Under the pieces are notes generated by a model. It did no database searches, was not told the DNA's origin, and saw only the letters and a list, made by a program, of their open reading frames with translations. From an uncultured Alphaproteobacteria bacterium (GTDB lineage: Bacteria > Pseudomonadota > Alphaproteobacteria > MPNO01 > UBA2964): 64,000 bases of DNA. This document shows, piece after piece, positions 42,237 through 51,570 of this stretch. The translations under genes were made by a program, and so were the position numbers. Every line of letters starts with the position of its first letter. Within the stretch, counting starts at the first letter, position 1. Location: contig OX638326.1 in the NCBI GenBank assembly GCA_951812775.1, positions 3,545,391 through 3,609,390 of the forward strand, written 5' to 3'.

Positions 42237-43460
42237 ATGGAACTACCAAGTAGCGATAAGTTCTATTCAATGAGCGTTGAGTCGATGGACACCAGCAAGC
42301 TGCTGAAGAATGCAGCGCGCCAGCGCGACGCCAGAAAATTTGACACATTTCCAATTATCGATTGCGACTCCCATCATTATGAGAGCGAGTCGGCGGCCGA
42401 AATTATCGAGTTCCTGGATGATCCGGTCATTAAACAACTCGCTGAAAGTGAAAAATCCCGCGGCAAACCCGCTGGTATTTTTGGCGGTGGCAGGATCGGC
42501 TATCAGGATCGTGGTGGCCGTATTACGCGATATCCCTTGCGGCGGACAGAACAAACCCCCGGCGATGGTGAACATCGGACATCCCACATTACCCATCGTT
42601 GGATGGATGCGATGGGCGTTGATTATACCTGCCTTTTCCCGGGTCCCATGCTGGGGCTTGGATTGCATCCGGAAGCCGAAATCGAATATCGGCTGGCCAA
42701 AGCGTATAATCGCTGGCTGGTCGAGACAGTGTTGCCTAACTCACCACGCATCAAGGCGTTGATCTGTTTGCCCTTTAATCATCATCGCGGCGCGTATGAG
42801 ATTATTGAGGAGTTCGGCGATCATAAGGCTGTTGCTGGTTTCTGTGTAGCGTCGGTGCGCGATACCGCAGTGCATTACGACGATTTGATGAAGTGTTATT
42901 CGCTGATGGAAGAGATCGGCAAACCGCTTTCCTTCCATTCCGGGACAAACTGGAGCGGATCGCATTTGCGTCATTCCAGCCGGTTTATCGCAGTTCATTC
43001 GCTGTCCTTCCCCTGGTATGTGATGGTTCACATCGCCAACTGGGTGACCAACGGATTGAATGAACGATTCCCCAAACTAAAAGTCATTTGGGCGGAAGGT
43101 GGCCTTGCCTGGATACCCTTCCTGATGCAGCGGCTCGATCATGAATACATGATGCGCACATCAGAAGCCGCGGGTCTAAAGAAGCTACCGTCCGAATATA
43201 TGAAAGACATGTATTACAGCACGCAACCTTGCGAGGCGATGCACCCGGAACAGCTTGAACATACTTTTGAGCTGATCGATGCGGAGAATACCTTGCTCTA
43301 CGCATCCGATTATCCGCATTGGGATATGGATGTGCCGAGCGTAATCTATGATTTGCCGTTTCTCGATGAAAAACAGAAACGGAAGATTCTGGCGGAAAAT
43401 TCGGCGGAGGTTTTTGATATCGATTACAGTGATCGATATCCTGATTACAAACCGCTCTGA
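42237..43460 (+). CDS. Amidohydrolase family protein (ACMSD-like metal-dependent hydrolase)
   Basis: A 407-residue TIM-barrel hydrolase of the amidohydrolase_2 group. DCDSHHYESES (about 42-52) stands in place of the usual HxH metal site. HSGTNWSG, WYVMVHIANW, WAEGGLAWIPFLMQRLDHEY (about 281-300) and the C-terminal LLYASDYPHWDMD (about 362-374, the catalytic Asp) are all present. Family members decarboxylate or hydrolyse aromatic and dicarboxylic acids. It follows the hydroxy acid dehydrogenase by 46 bp in one operon and is closed by a strong terminator. Confidence 0.82.
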   Translation: MELPSSDKFYSMSVESMDTSKLLKNAARQRDARKFDTFPIIDCDSHHYESESAAEIIEFLDDPVIKQLAESEKSRGKPAGIFGGGRIGYQDRGGRITRYPLRRTEQTPGDGEHRTSHITHRWMDAMGVDYTCLFPGPMLGLGLHPEAEIEYRLAKAYNRWLVETVLPNSPRIKALICLPFNHHRGAYEIIEEFGDHKAVAGFCVASVRDTAVHYDDLMKCYSLMEEIGKPLSFHSGTNWSGSHLRHSSRFIAVHSLSFPWYVMVHIANWVTNGLNERFPKLKVIWAEGGLAWIPFLMQRLDHEYMMRTSEAAGLKKLPSEYMKDMYYSTQPCEAMHPEQLEHTFELIDAENTLLYASDYPHWDMDVPSVIYDLPFLDEKQKRKILAENSAEVFDIDYSDRYPDYKPL

Positions 43461-43480
43461 AAATCATCAATCGGTCATAA

Positions 43481-43508
43481 AAAAAGGGCGCTGGTTGGCG
43501 CCCTTTTT
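43481..43508. terminator. Strong bidirectional terminator
   Basis: AAAAAGGGCGC and GCGCCCTTTTT form an 11-bp stem around a 6-nt loop. T runs follow on both strands, so it can end both the plus-strand amidohydrolase operon and the minus-strand solute-binding protein gene. Confidence 0.9.
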
Positions 43509-43530
43509 CGTTAAACCTAGTGGTTGTTCT

Positions 43531-44565
43531 CTATTTAAAACCCGCCAGACCACGCAATTTCTTGACGAGTTTAGGGTCAGCCGACAGTGCACGTTCAACG
43601 GCTTTCTGCACGAACTCACCGCTCGCACCATCAACCATGCTGTGCTTGTTATAGGCATCTTTGATAAAGGCCTCGTCTTTGAGCATTTTGCTAAACGCTG
43701 TGCGAAGTGCCTTTACACGGGCCTTCGGCACACCTGGTGGCATGGAAAGACCCCAGCCTACGGGTGAACCCAATTCCAACAAGGTCGCCATTTTCCGCTC
43801 TTCTTCGTTCCGTGCGAAATCGATAAGCAGCGGAACATGCGGCAGATCAGGTGCTTTCTTGAGACCGGTTTGCAAAATGATGTCGACTTTCTTTTGCTTC
43901 AACCATTCCGGCTTTTTAGCCTTAAGGCTGAACCACGCGCCGATCCGAGCATGAACCTCACCACTTTCCATGGCCTTGTACATGTTGGCGGCACCGCGAT
44001 AGCCCTTAACCAGCTTAAGCTTCATGCCGGCCCATTCGCGAAGCGCGGCCCCTTCAAGATAGGAATGCGAGGAGACACCTGAGTTGGCCAGGATCACTTC
44101 TTTCTTGGTGGCGTCCTGCCATTTGCGGATGCCGCGCTTGTGCCACACCATGAACACGGCTGAATAAGGCATCATTCGGCCAAGATAGTTAAACTTGGCA
44201 GCGTCATATTTAAGACGTTTAGGCCGCAGAACCTGTGCGACGGCTGTGTCTTTGGAAAGTTCTGCCATATAGCTGCCGTCTTTAGGAGCGGCAGAATACA
44301 TATAGTTGGCAGCCTTACTGCCACCCGCCCCGGAGCGATGCGTCACGATGATATTTGGATTGCCGGGAATATGTTTCCCAATATGGCGCGACATGATGCG
44401 GCCATTAAGCCCATACATGCCACCGGCCCCAAAAGCGACGACCAGTGTCACGGTTTTGCCTTTATAGAAATCGGCGACAGCGTCCGCCTGTGCGGTGGAA
44501 AATGTCATCGGTAGGGCCGCAAGTAGAGTCGCGGATACCACTATCTTAGCTTGTCTTATATCCAT
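43531..44565 (-). CDS. Tripartite tricarboxylate transporter substrate-binding protein (Bug family)
   Basis: A 344-residue exported solute-binding protein. The signal peptide (about 1-28) ends FSTAQADA. TVTLVVAFGAGGMYGLNGRIMSRHIGKHIPGNPNIIV and SGAGGSKAANYMY are Bug-family hallmarks, and the C-terminus has WGLSMPPGVPKARVKALRTAF. It delivers small carboxylic acids to TctAB membrane proteins, but no tctA or tctB gene is in this window, so it is an orphan binding protein here. Its start region abuts the protease pseudogene. Confidence 0.85.
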   Translation of the reverse strand: MDIRQAKIVVSATLLAALPMTFSTAQADAVADFYKGKTVTLVVAFGAGGMYGLNGRIMSRHIGKHIPGNPNIIVTHRSGAGGSKAANYMYSAAPKDGSYMAELSKDTAVAQVLRPKRLKYDAAKFNYLGRMMPYSAVFMVWHKRGIRKWQDATKKEVILANSGVSSHSYLEGAALREWAGMKLKLVKGYRGAANMYKAMESGEVHARIGAWFSLKAKKPEWLKQKKVDIILQTGLKKAPDLPHVPLLIDFARNEEERKMATLLELGSPVGWGLSMPPGVPKARVKALRTAFSKMLKDEAFIKDAYNKHSMVDGASGEFVQKAVERALSADPKLVKKLRGLAGFK

Positions 44566-44628
44566 GTTTCCCTCCCAGGAAGTTTGTCTTACGTAGAAGA
44601 TAAACTATTGTTGTTATCTGGATATTCT

Positions 44629-45623
44629 ATGGTCATAGTTCGTAATTCGGCAACAGTAGCAGTTCTGGTTTGTCTAATGGTGTGGTTTAGACGTTTATTG
44701 ATTCTATTTGGGGTCGGCGTTGCGTCGGTTTTGGGTCCGGTTTCCGCGGTTTTTGCAGGCCCAGCCCAGCAGCAGATCGCCCAATCATTCAGCTCGGTAT
44801 GGTGCCTTGATGAATCCCGGAACCATGTTCGTAAGACGCCTGCCTGGCGCTGTAAGGGCAAAGTCGTCAGTGCAGAAGAAGCAAATCGCATCAAGGTCTC
44901 TCGCTTTCAGCGGATCAAACGGCGCGTAAATGCACCGAAGCAGAAACTTTTTCCGGGGAAGCGTCAGCGGGGGTCAGGCTCCGGATTCTTTGTGACCAAA
45001 CTCGGTCATGTTCTGACCAATGGGCACGTTATAAGGAGCTGTAAGGCCTATAGCGTCACGCCGTCAGGTGGTCGTGCAATTGCAGCAAAATTGATCGCTA
45101 AAGATAGCAGCAAAATTGATCGCTAAAGATAAAGGTCTTGATCTGGCGCTTCTTAAAGTAAGGCGTGCGCCTGGAAGTATCGCCAAATTTAGGGAGCCGC
45201 TCGATTTACTGCCGACCGAACTGATCGCTCGCTGTCATTGGCTATCCCTTGCATGCCCGCGTCACCATTAAGCCGGTTCTGGAGATTGGCCATATGTTTT
45301 ATGGTCGTCTCAAAGCAACGCGATCTGACAGATTCACCATGAAAATAGACGTTCGCCGTGGCAATTCCGGTGGTCCGGTACTGGATGCGGCGGGTCAGAT
45401 CATCGGGGTCGTTGTCGCGACGGTGAACACCCCCGGCGTCTATGCGGCGACCGGTAAGTATGTCGATGATGTCGGGATCGGTATCCGGCAGCTGACAGCA
45501 TTAGACTTTTTGAAAAAGCATAAAGTTAAGGCCGAAAAGACTCCGCCTGGTACACCATTGACCGAAGCCGCGCTCCTTAAAAAAGGCACTGGCTTTGTGG
45601 CTCAGATCGGGTGCTGGAAATAG
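44629..45623 (+). pseudogene. Trypsin-like serine protease, broken by frameshifts
   Basis: The pieces read as one secreted trypsin-fold protein. A hydrophobic N-terminal segment (FRRLLILFGVGVASVLGP...FAGPAQQ) is followed by GSGFFVTKLGHVLTNGHVI (catalytic His), then KGLDLALLKV (catalytic Asp, other frame), IGYPLHARVTIKP, and VRRGNSGGPVLDAAGQIIG (catalytic Ser). A 25-bp tandem duplication at 45082-45131 shifts the frame after the His part. A second disruption near 45225-45235 separates the Asp part from the Ser part and puts a TGA in the last frame. All three catalytic residues survive, so inactivation looks recent. Confidence 0.75.
45082..45131 (+). repeat. 25-bp perfect tandem duplication in the protease pseudogene
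   Basis: The unit 45082-45106 is repeated exactly at 45107-45131. Twenty-five is not a multiple of three, so the extra copy shifts the reading frame. Removing one copy rejoins AAKLIAKD to KGLDLALLKV. Confidence 0.95.
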
Positions 45624-45635
45624 GGTGTTTTCTTC

Positions 45636-46079
45636 CTAACCTTTCGGGTCGTACATAACCAGCCCGTCAATTTTATCCGTATCTTCCGCCCGACCACGCA
45701 ATTCTAGCGTGTTTCTATCCGGGTCTCTCACAAACACAGAGACATGGCCATCCTGGCCAAACATAACGGGCCCCTGCGTTATTTCGATCCCTGCGTCTTT
45801 TAAACAATGGATTGTCTCGATAATGGATGAAACCCGCAGCGCGATGTGGGTGTGCCCTGGATATTTCGTTTCTATATCCATGAGGATGTTGTGATCGCCT
45901 TCGGGATTATTGGCATTGATAATCAGATTGATCTCAACGCCAGCCGCGTTGCGGATAATGGCGACTTCGTCAAAGCTCGTCTCATGAATAAGCTCGAAGC
46001 CAAAATGTCTGTAAAACTCCAGCGCGCGCTTGCGGTCGCGCACTCTTATGCCGACATGGTCTACCTGCTCAATATTCAT
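45636..46079 (-). CDS. VOC family protein (glyoxalase/bleomycin-resistance fold)
   Basis: A 147-residue vicinal-oxygen-chelate protein with the paired beta-alpha-beta-beta-beta module. IEQVDHVGIRVRDRKRALEFYRHFGFEL holds the first metal-side His, VEINLI the next strand, GHTHIALRV the second His, and VFVRDPDRNTLELRG the Glu. It could be a dioxygenase, isomerase or binding protein. It is convergent with the protease pseudogene at a 12-bp gap. Function not assigned further. Confidence 0.8.
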   Translation of the reverse strand: MNIEQVDHVGIRVRDRKRALEFYRHFGFELIHETSFDEVAIIRNAAGVEINLIINANNPEGDHNILMDIETKYPGHTHIALRVSSIIETIHCLKDAGIEITQGPVMFGQDGHVSVFVRDPDRNTLELRGRAEDTDKIDGLVMYDPKG

Positions 46080-46222
46080 TGTCTTTGATAACTCTGTTTA
46101 TATTTGCCGCTGATACGGTATCTTAAGGACGAGGTAGGGTGAACCCTGGGAAATTTCAACTGGTCTGAACCCTACGCCATTGAGAAGATGCCAACAGTAT
46201 CAATTTTTGTCTTTATCGCGTT

Positions 46223-47035
46223 ATGAAAAACCCAAAAATCCCGCGCATCAAGGTTCCCAAGAAAGGACTTATTCCGCCACCGGCGATAAATCTTGCACGC
46301 GAGAAATACGAGGAAGCGGGTGTTCTCATCCTCGATGGTATTTTGCCGGCGGGCTATATCGATCAAATGCGCGAGTCCTTTTTGATCGAATATGAAAAAC
46401 GGGTTCGCGAAAGGAATCTCCGATACAAGAGCGATGTCGGCGACAAGCGCATTATGTTGTCGGTCGATGTAGAAGGCGTCTTTAACCAGCAACGGTTTTA
46501 TGCAAACCGCCATGCCTATCCGGTTTTGTCTCGCCTGTTGGGCAATGAAATGATCATCAATGCCTTTAATGCGGTGACTTCCCTACCGGGTTCGAATATC
46601 CAACATTTGCATGCTGATCATCCGGAACTCTTCTGGGATGCCAAGCTGGATGACGTGATGCCGCCATTTTGTGTCTCGATGGCAATTCCGCTGGTGGATC
46701 TTAACGCTGATACCGGGACCACGCGATATTATCCTGGCAGCCAGAAACGGACGGACGATACGTCACCCAAAACACCCTATTTTGATCCTGACGTGCCCAA
46801 GAGTTCTGCAATTCTGTTCGATAGCCGAATACGGCACCGGGGGCTCGCCAACAAATCAGATGGGCCACGCCCCGTGCTGTATATGATTTATGCACGACCC
46901 TGGTTTCGAGATTACGTGAATTATGATTTCGATCAGGCGTTGCGCATCACGCGCAAGGAATTCGATAAGGTGCGGCCTAAATATCAGCATCTGTTTGATT
47001 GGCTGATGGTCAAGGCGCGCAAAAAGAAAAAATAG
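46223..47035 (+). CDS. Phytanoyl-CoA dioxygenase (PhyH) family protein
   Basis: A 270-residue Fe(II)/2-oxoglutarate oxygenase of the PhyH type. YEEAGVLILDGILPAGYIDQMRESF is the usual opening. The iron pair is in QHLHADHPELFWD (about 129-141), MAIPLVDLNADTGTTRYYPGSQK follows, and DSRIRHRGLANKS carries the third ligand His. The C-terminus is lysine-rich. It is a different oxygenase subfamily from the TauD genes nearby. Substrate unknown. Confidence 0.82.
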   Translation: MKNPKIPRIKVPKKGLIPPPAINLAREKYEEAGVLILDGILPAGYIDQMRESFLIEYEKRVRERNLRYKSDVGDKRIMLSVDVEGVFNQQRFYANRHAYPVLSRLLGNEMIINAFNAVTSLPGSNIQHLHADHPELFWDAKLDDVMPPFCVSMAIPLVDLNADTGTTRYYPGSQKRTDDTSPKTPYFDPDVPKSSAILFDSRIRHRGLANKSDGPRPVLYMIYARPWFRDYVNYDFDQALRITRKEFDKVRPKYQHLFDWLMVKARKKKK

Positions 47036-48217
47036 CTATTCGCCGGAGGCCGCCTTTGGCGTTGCTGCAGGTGGCTGGTTCGGTTCATAGGTAGTGAGGT
47101 TGCTGGGCCGTCCTCCCGTGTCCCGCGGGATTCCGCCATCCACTGTTTTAGCCTGGATTTGGTCCCATTCACTTTTGAATGTTGTGTTGTGTCCCTGGAA
47201 GTGCGGAATGACATAGCGTGCGAACATTTCCATGAAACGTTCCCATTTATGACGATCAGTCCATTCCGGACTATGTAGCAACAGACCGCCAAACCCGCCG
47301 GTTTCTTCCATCTTGGCTTCGAGCCAGGCAATCGCATCATCCGGTGTTCCGATCACCCAGTCGCGCCTGTCGGCGCAGCTCTCCGGGGTAAACTCTGAAA
47401 ATGGCTGCCCTTCGTACTCAGCGTAATGCCCACGAAGGCCGATGGCTGAAAAATATTCAGCCTCGCGCATGATACCGTCGCGTACCTCGTCCCAAGCTTG
47501 CTCGACGGTGTCCGCGACATACATATAGGTGGCGATGCGCCAGTTATCGCGATCTGCAACGCGCCCTGCATCACGGGCGCCTTTTTCAACAATCTCCCAG
47601 TTTTTCTTGGCGTCAGGCCGTTTTTTTCCGGTGGGCGACATCCAGATCATGTTGTTGCGGCCGATCATTTCAAGGTTGGCCGGCGTTGCTGCTGATGGCA
47701 TGGCGAGCGGCAGGCGCGGTTGCTGGAACGACCGCAGCTGGAGCTGCATATCGTCGAACTGCCAGAATTCACCGTGATGGCTGACCGGCTCGACAGATTC
47801 CAGCAGCCTGACAATGACGTCGACCGCCTCATGCAGCATCGGATAAAGCGCTGCCTCTTCCATATTGAAGAGCATTTTGTCGGTGACCAGGCTGCACGGT
47901 CCAACCCCCAGTATCGCGCGACCGCGTGTCAGGTGGTCGAGGAATGCCATCCGTTCGGCGAGATAAAACGGGTGATGAAAGGGCGCGCTGAAAACGGAGG
48001 TTCCGAGCCTGATACGGTGTGCCTTGGCTGCGGCCATTGAAAGTGCCATTTCCGGTGCGGGCATGGTTTCCCAGCCACCGGAGTGATGTTCGCCGATAAA
48101 GGCTTCGTCAAAGCCCAGCTCATCCGCCAAATGAATGAGCCCGATGTCCCGCTGAAAGGCGAGGGCAGGGTTATCCTTGGGATGATGACAAGGCATCATG
48201 AACAGGGAAAATTTCAT
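47036..48217 (-). CDS. LLM class flavin-dependent oxidoreductase
   Basis: A 393-residue luciferase-like protein. FSLFMMPCHHPKDNPALAFQRDIGLIHLADELGFDEAFIGEHHSGG at the N-terminus and LGTSVFSAPFHHPFYLAERMAFLDHLTRGRAILGVGPCSL are typical of limonene-type and alkanal-type LLM monooxygenases. ATG at 48217 with GGAGAG upstream is preferred over a longer start. It abuts the convergent PhyH gene. It is a distant paralogue of the LLM gene at 39481. Reduced flavin is needed from another gene. Confidence 0.85.
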   Translation of the reverse strand: MKFSLFMMPCHHPKDNPALAFQRDIGLIHLADELGFDEAFIGEHHSGGWETMPAPEMALSMAAAKAHRIRLGTSVFSAPFHHPFYLAERMAFLDHLTRGRAILGVGPCSLVTDKMLFNMEEAALYPMLHEAVDVIVRLLESVEPVSHHGEFWQFDDMQLQLRSFQQPRLPLAMPSAATPANLEMIGRNNMIWMSPTGKKRPDAKKNWEIVEKGARDAGRVADRDNWRIATYMYVADTVEQAWDEVRDGIMREAEYFSAIGLRGHYAEYEGQPFSEFTPESCADRRDWVIGTPDDAIAWLEAKMEETGGFGGLLLHSPEWTDRHKWERFMEMFARYVIPHFQGHNTTFKSEWDQIQAKTVDGGIPRDTGGRPSNLTTYEPNQPPAATPKAASGE

Positions 48218-48372
48218 CGGATTATCTCTCCGTCGCCTTCGGGCGACACAACCGTCATCTATGGGTTGATATTGTGCACATGGACGGCGGTTTGCGCTAC
48301 CCATGATCGGAACCGGCTCGCAGGGGGGGTCACGGGCTGGACAGGATGTCTGGCGCTCCTTAGCTTCTCGAA

Positions 48373-49776
48373 ATGGCTGACGAGTTTAAATCCCAGATTG
48401 GTTTGATCGGGCTTGGCACGATGGGGAGTGCCTTGGCAGAAGCCCTGGCACGGGTCGGGTTTGATGTTCACGCTGTAGAACCAATGGCACAAGGGGACGT
48501 CAATGCCCCGGAAAACACCGCTATAGAACCTGATGTTGCAACGATGGTGGGTGCGTTAGCCCTGCCACGCCGGATTCTGTTGATGGTAACGGCTGGAGAT
48601 CCGGTCGATAGCGTAATTGATCAGCTGGCGCCTTTGCTGGAGCCCGGCGATGTCATTATCGATGGGGGTAATTCAAATTTTGTCGATACCGAACGTCGTT
48701 CTAATAAACTAGATGCCGCAGGTTTGGGCTTTTTAGGAACAGGCATTTCCGGTGGGGAAGAAGGCGCGCGCCACGGGGCGTCGGTTATGGCGGGAGGCAC
48801 AACAGAAAGTTTTCGTGCCGCTCGCGATGTCCTCGAAGCTATTGCTGCAAGGAATAATGGCGATGTTTGTTGCGTCCATGTCGGCTTTGGCGGTGCCGGC
48901 CATTTCGTCAAGATGGTCCATAACGGCATCGAGTACGGTCTTATGCAGGCGATTGGGGAAGCGCATCTTTTGCTCCGGCAGGGTCTGCGACTAACCCAGG
49001 CAGAGTGTGGTTCCATATTTCAATATTGGCAAAAGACCGCGCTGCAATCCTTTCTGATTGATATTACCGCTGAGATTTTATGCAAGGTGGATGATGAAAC
49101 TGGAAACCCCCTAATCGATTTTGTTGATGACGCGGCGGAGCAGACCGGCACGGGTCGTTGGATGGTCAGCGAAGCAATGGCTCTTGGCGTGCCAGTTCCC
49201 GGCATTGCTGAAGCGGTTGCGGCCCGTAGCCTGTCAGGAAGTCGTGGAACCCGGCAGGCAATCGATAAGACGGTGCCGGAGATCAGCGAGGATATTGCTC
49301 TGTCGGTGGATAATATTCGCGATGCCCTGTTGGCGACATTTCTGTGTTGTTACGCGCAAGGTTTTGCGGTTCTCACCGCAGGCGCGGAGAAGTACGGCTG
49401 GCCACATCGTGAGGAGGAGATTGCCCGCATCTGGCAGGGGGGCTGTATTATTCGGGCTGACTTTTTAAAAATGATAGAGGAGGGGTATCAAGAGCATCCC
49501 GACCTATCTCATCTGTTCGCTCATGATGAGATCGCGAACCTCGTCAGCGGAGCCACGCCGGGGTGGCGAACGGCTGTTACCAGCGCTATTAGCGCCGGGC
49601 TCGCCATTCCGACTATGGCGTCGGCCCTGACGTATCTGGATGCCCTGAAAACGGACCGGTTGTGGACGGCCCTGACCCAGGCGCAACGTGATGCCTTTGG
49701 AGCACACAGCTATCGCCGGACTGATCGCGAAGGATCGTTCCACAGCGACTGGATGGCTGATAGCGAAAAAGACTAA
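48373..49776 (+). CDS. gnd: 6-phosphogluconate dehydrogenase (decarboxylating)
   Basis: A 467-residue enzyme of the oxidative pentose phosphate pathway, turning 6-phosphogluconate into ribulose-5-phosphate with NADP. IGLIGLGTMGSALAEALARVG (9-29) is the NADP-binding turn, LLMVTAGDPVDSVIDQL and VIIDGGNSNF follow, then GTGISGGEEGARHGASVMAGG, GHFVKMVHNGIEYGLMQ (about 176-192, with catalytic Lys) and the helical C-domain. Length matches the long form. It ends with a 4-bp convergent overlap with the GMC gene. Confidence 0.93.
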   Translation: MADEFKSQIGLIGLGTMGSALAEALARVGFDVHAVEPMAQGDVNAPENTAIEPDVATMVGALALPRRILLMVTAGDPVDSVIDQLAPLLEPGDVIIDGGNSNFVDTERRSNKLDAAGLGFLGTGISGGEEGARHGASVMAGGTTESFRAARDVLEAIAARNNGDVCCVHVGFGGAGHFVKMVHNGIEYGLMQAIGEAHLLLRQGLRLTQAECGSIFQYWQKTALQSFLIDITAEILCKVDDETGNPLIDFVDDAAEQTGTGRWMVSEAMALGVPVPGIAEAVAARSLSGSRGTRQAIDKTVPEISEDIALSVDNIRDALLATFLCCYAQGFAVLTAGAEKYGWPHREEEIARIWQGGCIIRADFLKMIEEGYQEHPDLSHLFAHDEIANLVSGATPGWRTAVTSAISAGLAIPTMASALTYLDALKTDRLWTALTQAQRDAFGAHSYRRTDREGSFHSDWMADSEKD

Positions 49777-51407
49777 GCGTCTTCCAAGGCTGGCAAAGGA
49801 TCGACACCTTTAATCAAATCGGATGCCTTCTCTGCGATCATCAGCACAGCAGCGTTGATGTTACCGGAGACAAGGTCGGGCATTGCGGCAGCGTCAACAA
49901 CGCGCAGGTTCTCAACACCTCGGACTTTGAGTTCCGGATCCAGCACAGCTTCCTCGCCGGTCCCCATCGGACAGGTACAGGATGGGTGATGTGCCGTAAC
50001 AGTTGTCCGCCGGATCCAGTCATCGATTTGATCATCCGTTTTAACGTCAGCACCCGGGGCAACTTCAACACCCCGCCATTGATCAAGGGCGGGTTGGTTC
50101 ATGATGTCCCGGATACGTTTTACGCCATCGCGTAATATGGGCAGATCGTTGGGGCTAGAGAAGAAATTCTGGATAATCCGCGGATTATCGCGTGGATCAG
50201 ATGACCGCAACAGCACCTCGCCCCGGCTTTCGGGGTGGAGCAGAACCGGGCGCATGCCGAAACCGTCGGTGTAAGCTTTTTTGATGCTGGGGAACCACAG
50301 GTGTGCGCCAGGAGCGGCGCCGCGGAACATCAGCTGGATATCAGGGACCACCGACTCCGGCCGTGTTTTTATAAAGCCGTGCAGCCCGCCGGGCAAGACG
50401 GTGGCCGGACCACTCTTGAAGAAATAGGCACGCAACATAGCGAGCGCCATACGGTCAAACCGCATCAGGTCACGAAACTGGCCATGATTGGGGCGCGTGT
50501 AATGCACCAGGCAGGCCATGTGATCCTGCAGGTTCTTGCCTACGCCCTTAAGATCGACGATCGGCTCAATGCCGACGTCCTTCAAATGGTCGGCCGGGCC
50601 GATGCCGGACAGCATCAGGAGTTGTGGCGACCCAAAGACACCGCCTGACAGCAACACTTCGCGGTCAGCGTACGCCTGAACCATTTTGCCTTTTTGCGAA
50701 TATTCAACGCCAACTGCTTTGGTACCTTCCATGATAATTTTGGTGGCGTAAGCGTTTTTGGCGATGGTCAGGTTCGGGCGCGATCTTGCCGGATGCAGAT
50801 AGGCGACTGCTGCAGAACAGCGTTCGCCACCGCGCTGTGTGGATTGCGAGGTTCCGATCCCTTCAGAATCGCCGCCATTATAATCGTCCGTCAGCTTGTA
50901 GCCAGCGTCGACACAAGCCTTTTTCCAGTCTTCGAGCAATGGGTCATCATTTTTCGCCCATTGCGTCCGCATCGGGCCCCCCTTGCCGCGATAGTCGTTT
51001 TCTTCGCCTTCCCAGTCTTCGCCACGCTTCATGTAGGGCAAAATGTTGGCGTAGGACCAGCCGACGGCGCCTTTTTGCGCCCAGCGGTCATAATCACCGC
51101 GGTGGCCGCGAACATAGGCCATGACGTTGATTGAGCTGGAGCCACCAATAACTTTACCGCGCATGGCTTCGATCTCACGGCCATTGACGTTGTCGTCTGG
51201 TTCCGCGTCGAAGCCCCAGTCATGCATACGATGCTCATGCATCTTGCCCATGCCGAGTGGTATCTGGATCAACGGGTCTTTGTCACTGCCACCTGCTTCG
51301 AGGATCAGTACATTGACGGTCGGATATTCACTCAGCCGGCCCGCTAAAATACAGCCCGCCGATCCAGCACCTACGATGATATAGTCATAATTTTTGCCGT
51401 TACTCAT
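49773..51407 (-). CDS. GMC family oxidoreductase (choline dehydrogenase-like)
   Basis: A 544-residue FAD flavoprotein. YDYIIVGAGSAGCILAGRLSEYP is the FAD site, EAMRGKVIGGSSSINVMAYVRGHRGDYDRWAQKG (about 79-112) is the GMC signature 1 region, LLSGGVFGSPQLLMLSGIGPADHLKD signature 2, and TAHHPSCTCPMG has the catalytic His. ATG at 51407 is favoured over an upstream GTG. It is clearly related to the GMC gene at 27847, so the genome keeps at least two such alcohol oxidoreductases. Confidence 0.88.
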   Translation of the reverse strand: MSNGKNYDYIIVGAGSAGCILAGRLSEYPTVNVLILEAGGSDKDPLIQIPLGMGKMHEHRMHDWGFDAEPDDNVNGREIEAMRGKVIGGSSSINVMAYVRGHRGDYDRWAQKGAVGWSYANILPYMKRGEDWEGEENDYRGKGGPMRTQWAKNDDPLLEDWKKACVDAGYKLTDDYNGGDSEGIGTSQSTQRGGERCSAAVAYLHPARSRPNLTIAKNAYATKIIMEGTKAVGVEYSQKGKMVQAYADREVLLSGGVFGSPQLLMLSGIGPADHLKDVGIEPIVDLKGVGKNLQDHMACLVHYTRPNHGQFRDLMRFDRMALAMLRAYFFKSGPATVLPGGLHGFIKTRPESVVPDIQLMFRGAAPGAHLWFPSIKKAYTDGFGMRPVLLHPESRGEVLLRSSDPRDNPRIIQNFFSSPNDLPILRDGVKRIRDIMNQPALDQWRGVEVAPGADVKTDDQIDDWIRRTTVTAHHPSCTCPMGTGEEAVLDPELKVRGVENLRVVDAAAMPDLVSGNINAAVLMIAEKASDLIKGVDPLPALEDA

Positions 51408-51570
51408 CCCCACATCCTCTGTCTTTTATTCTCATAATTCGGTCATAGTCGATAGCGTCTGTGTACACCGAAGCCGGGCCGCCGGAAACCCCCACGCTTC
51501 TCTCTTCCGAGCCGTTGACAGCGGCGCTTTGGTTACGCAATCTGGCGCCTAACACAGGGAGAAATCAAAG

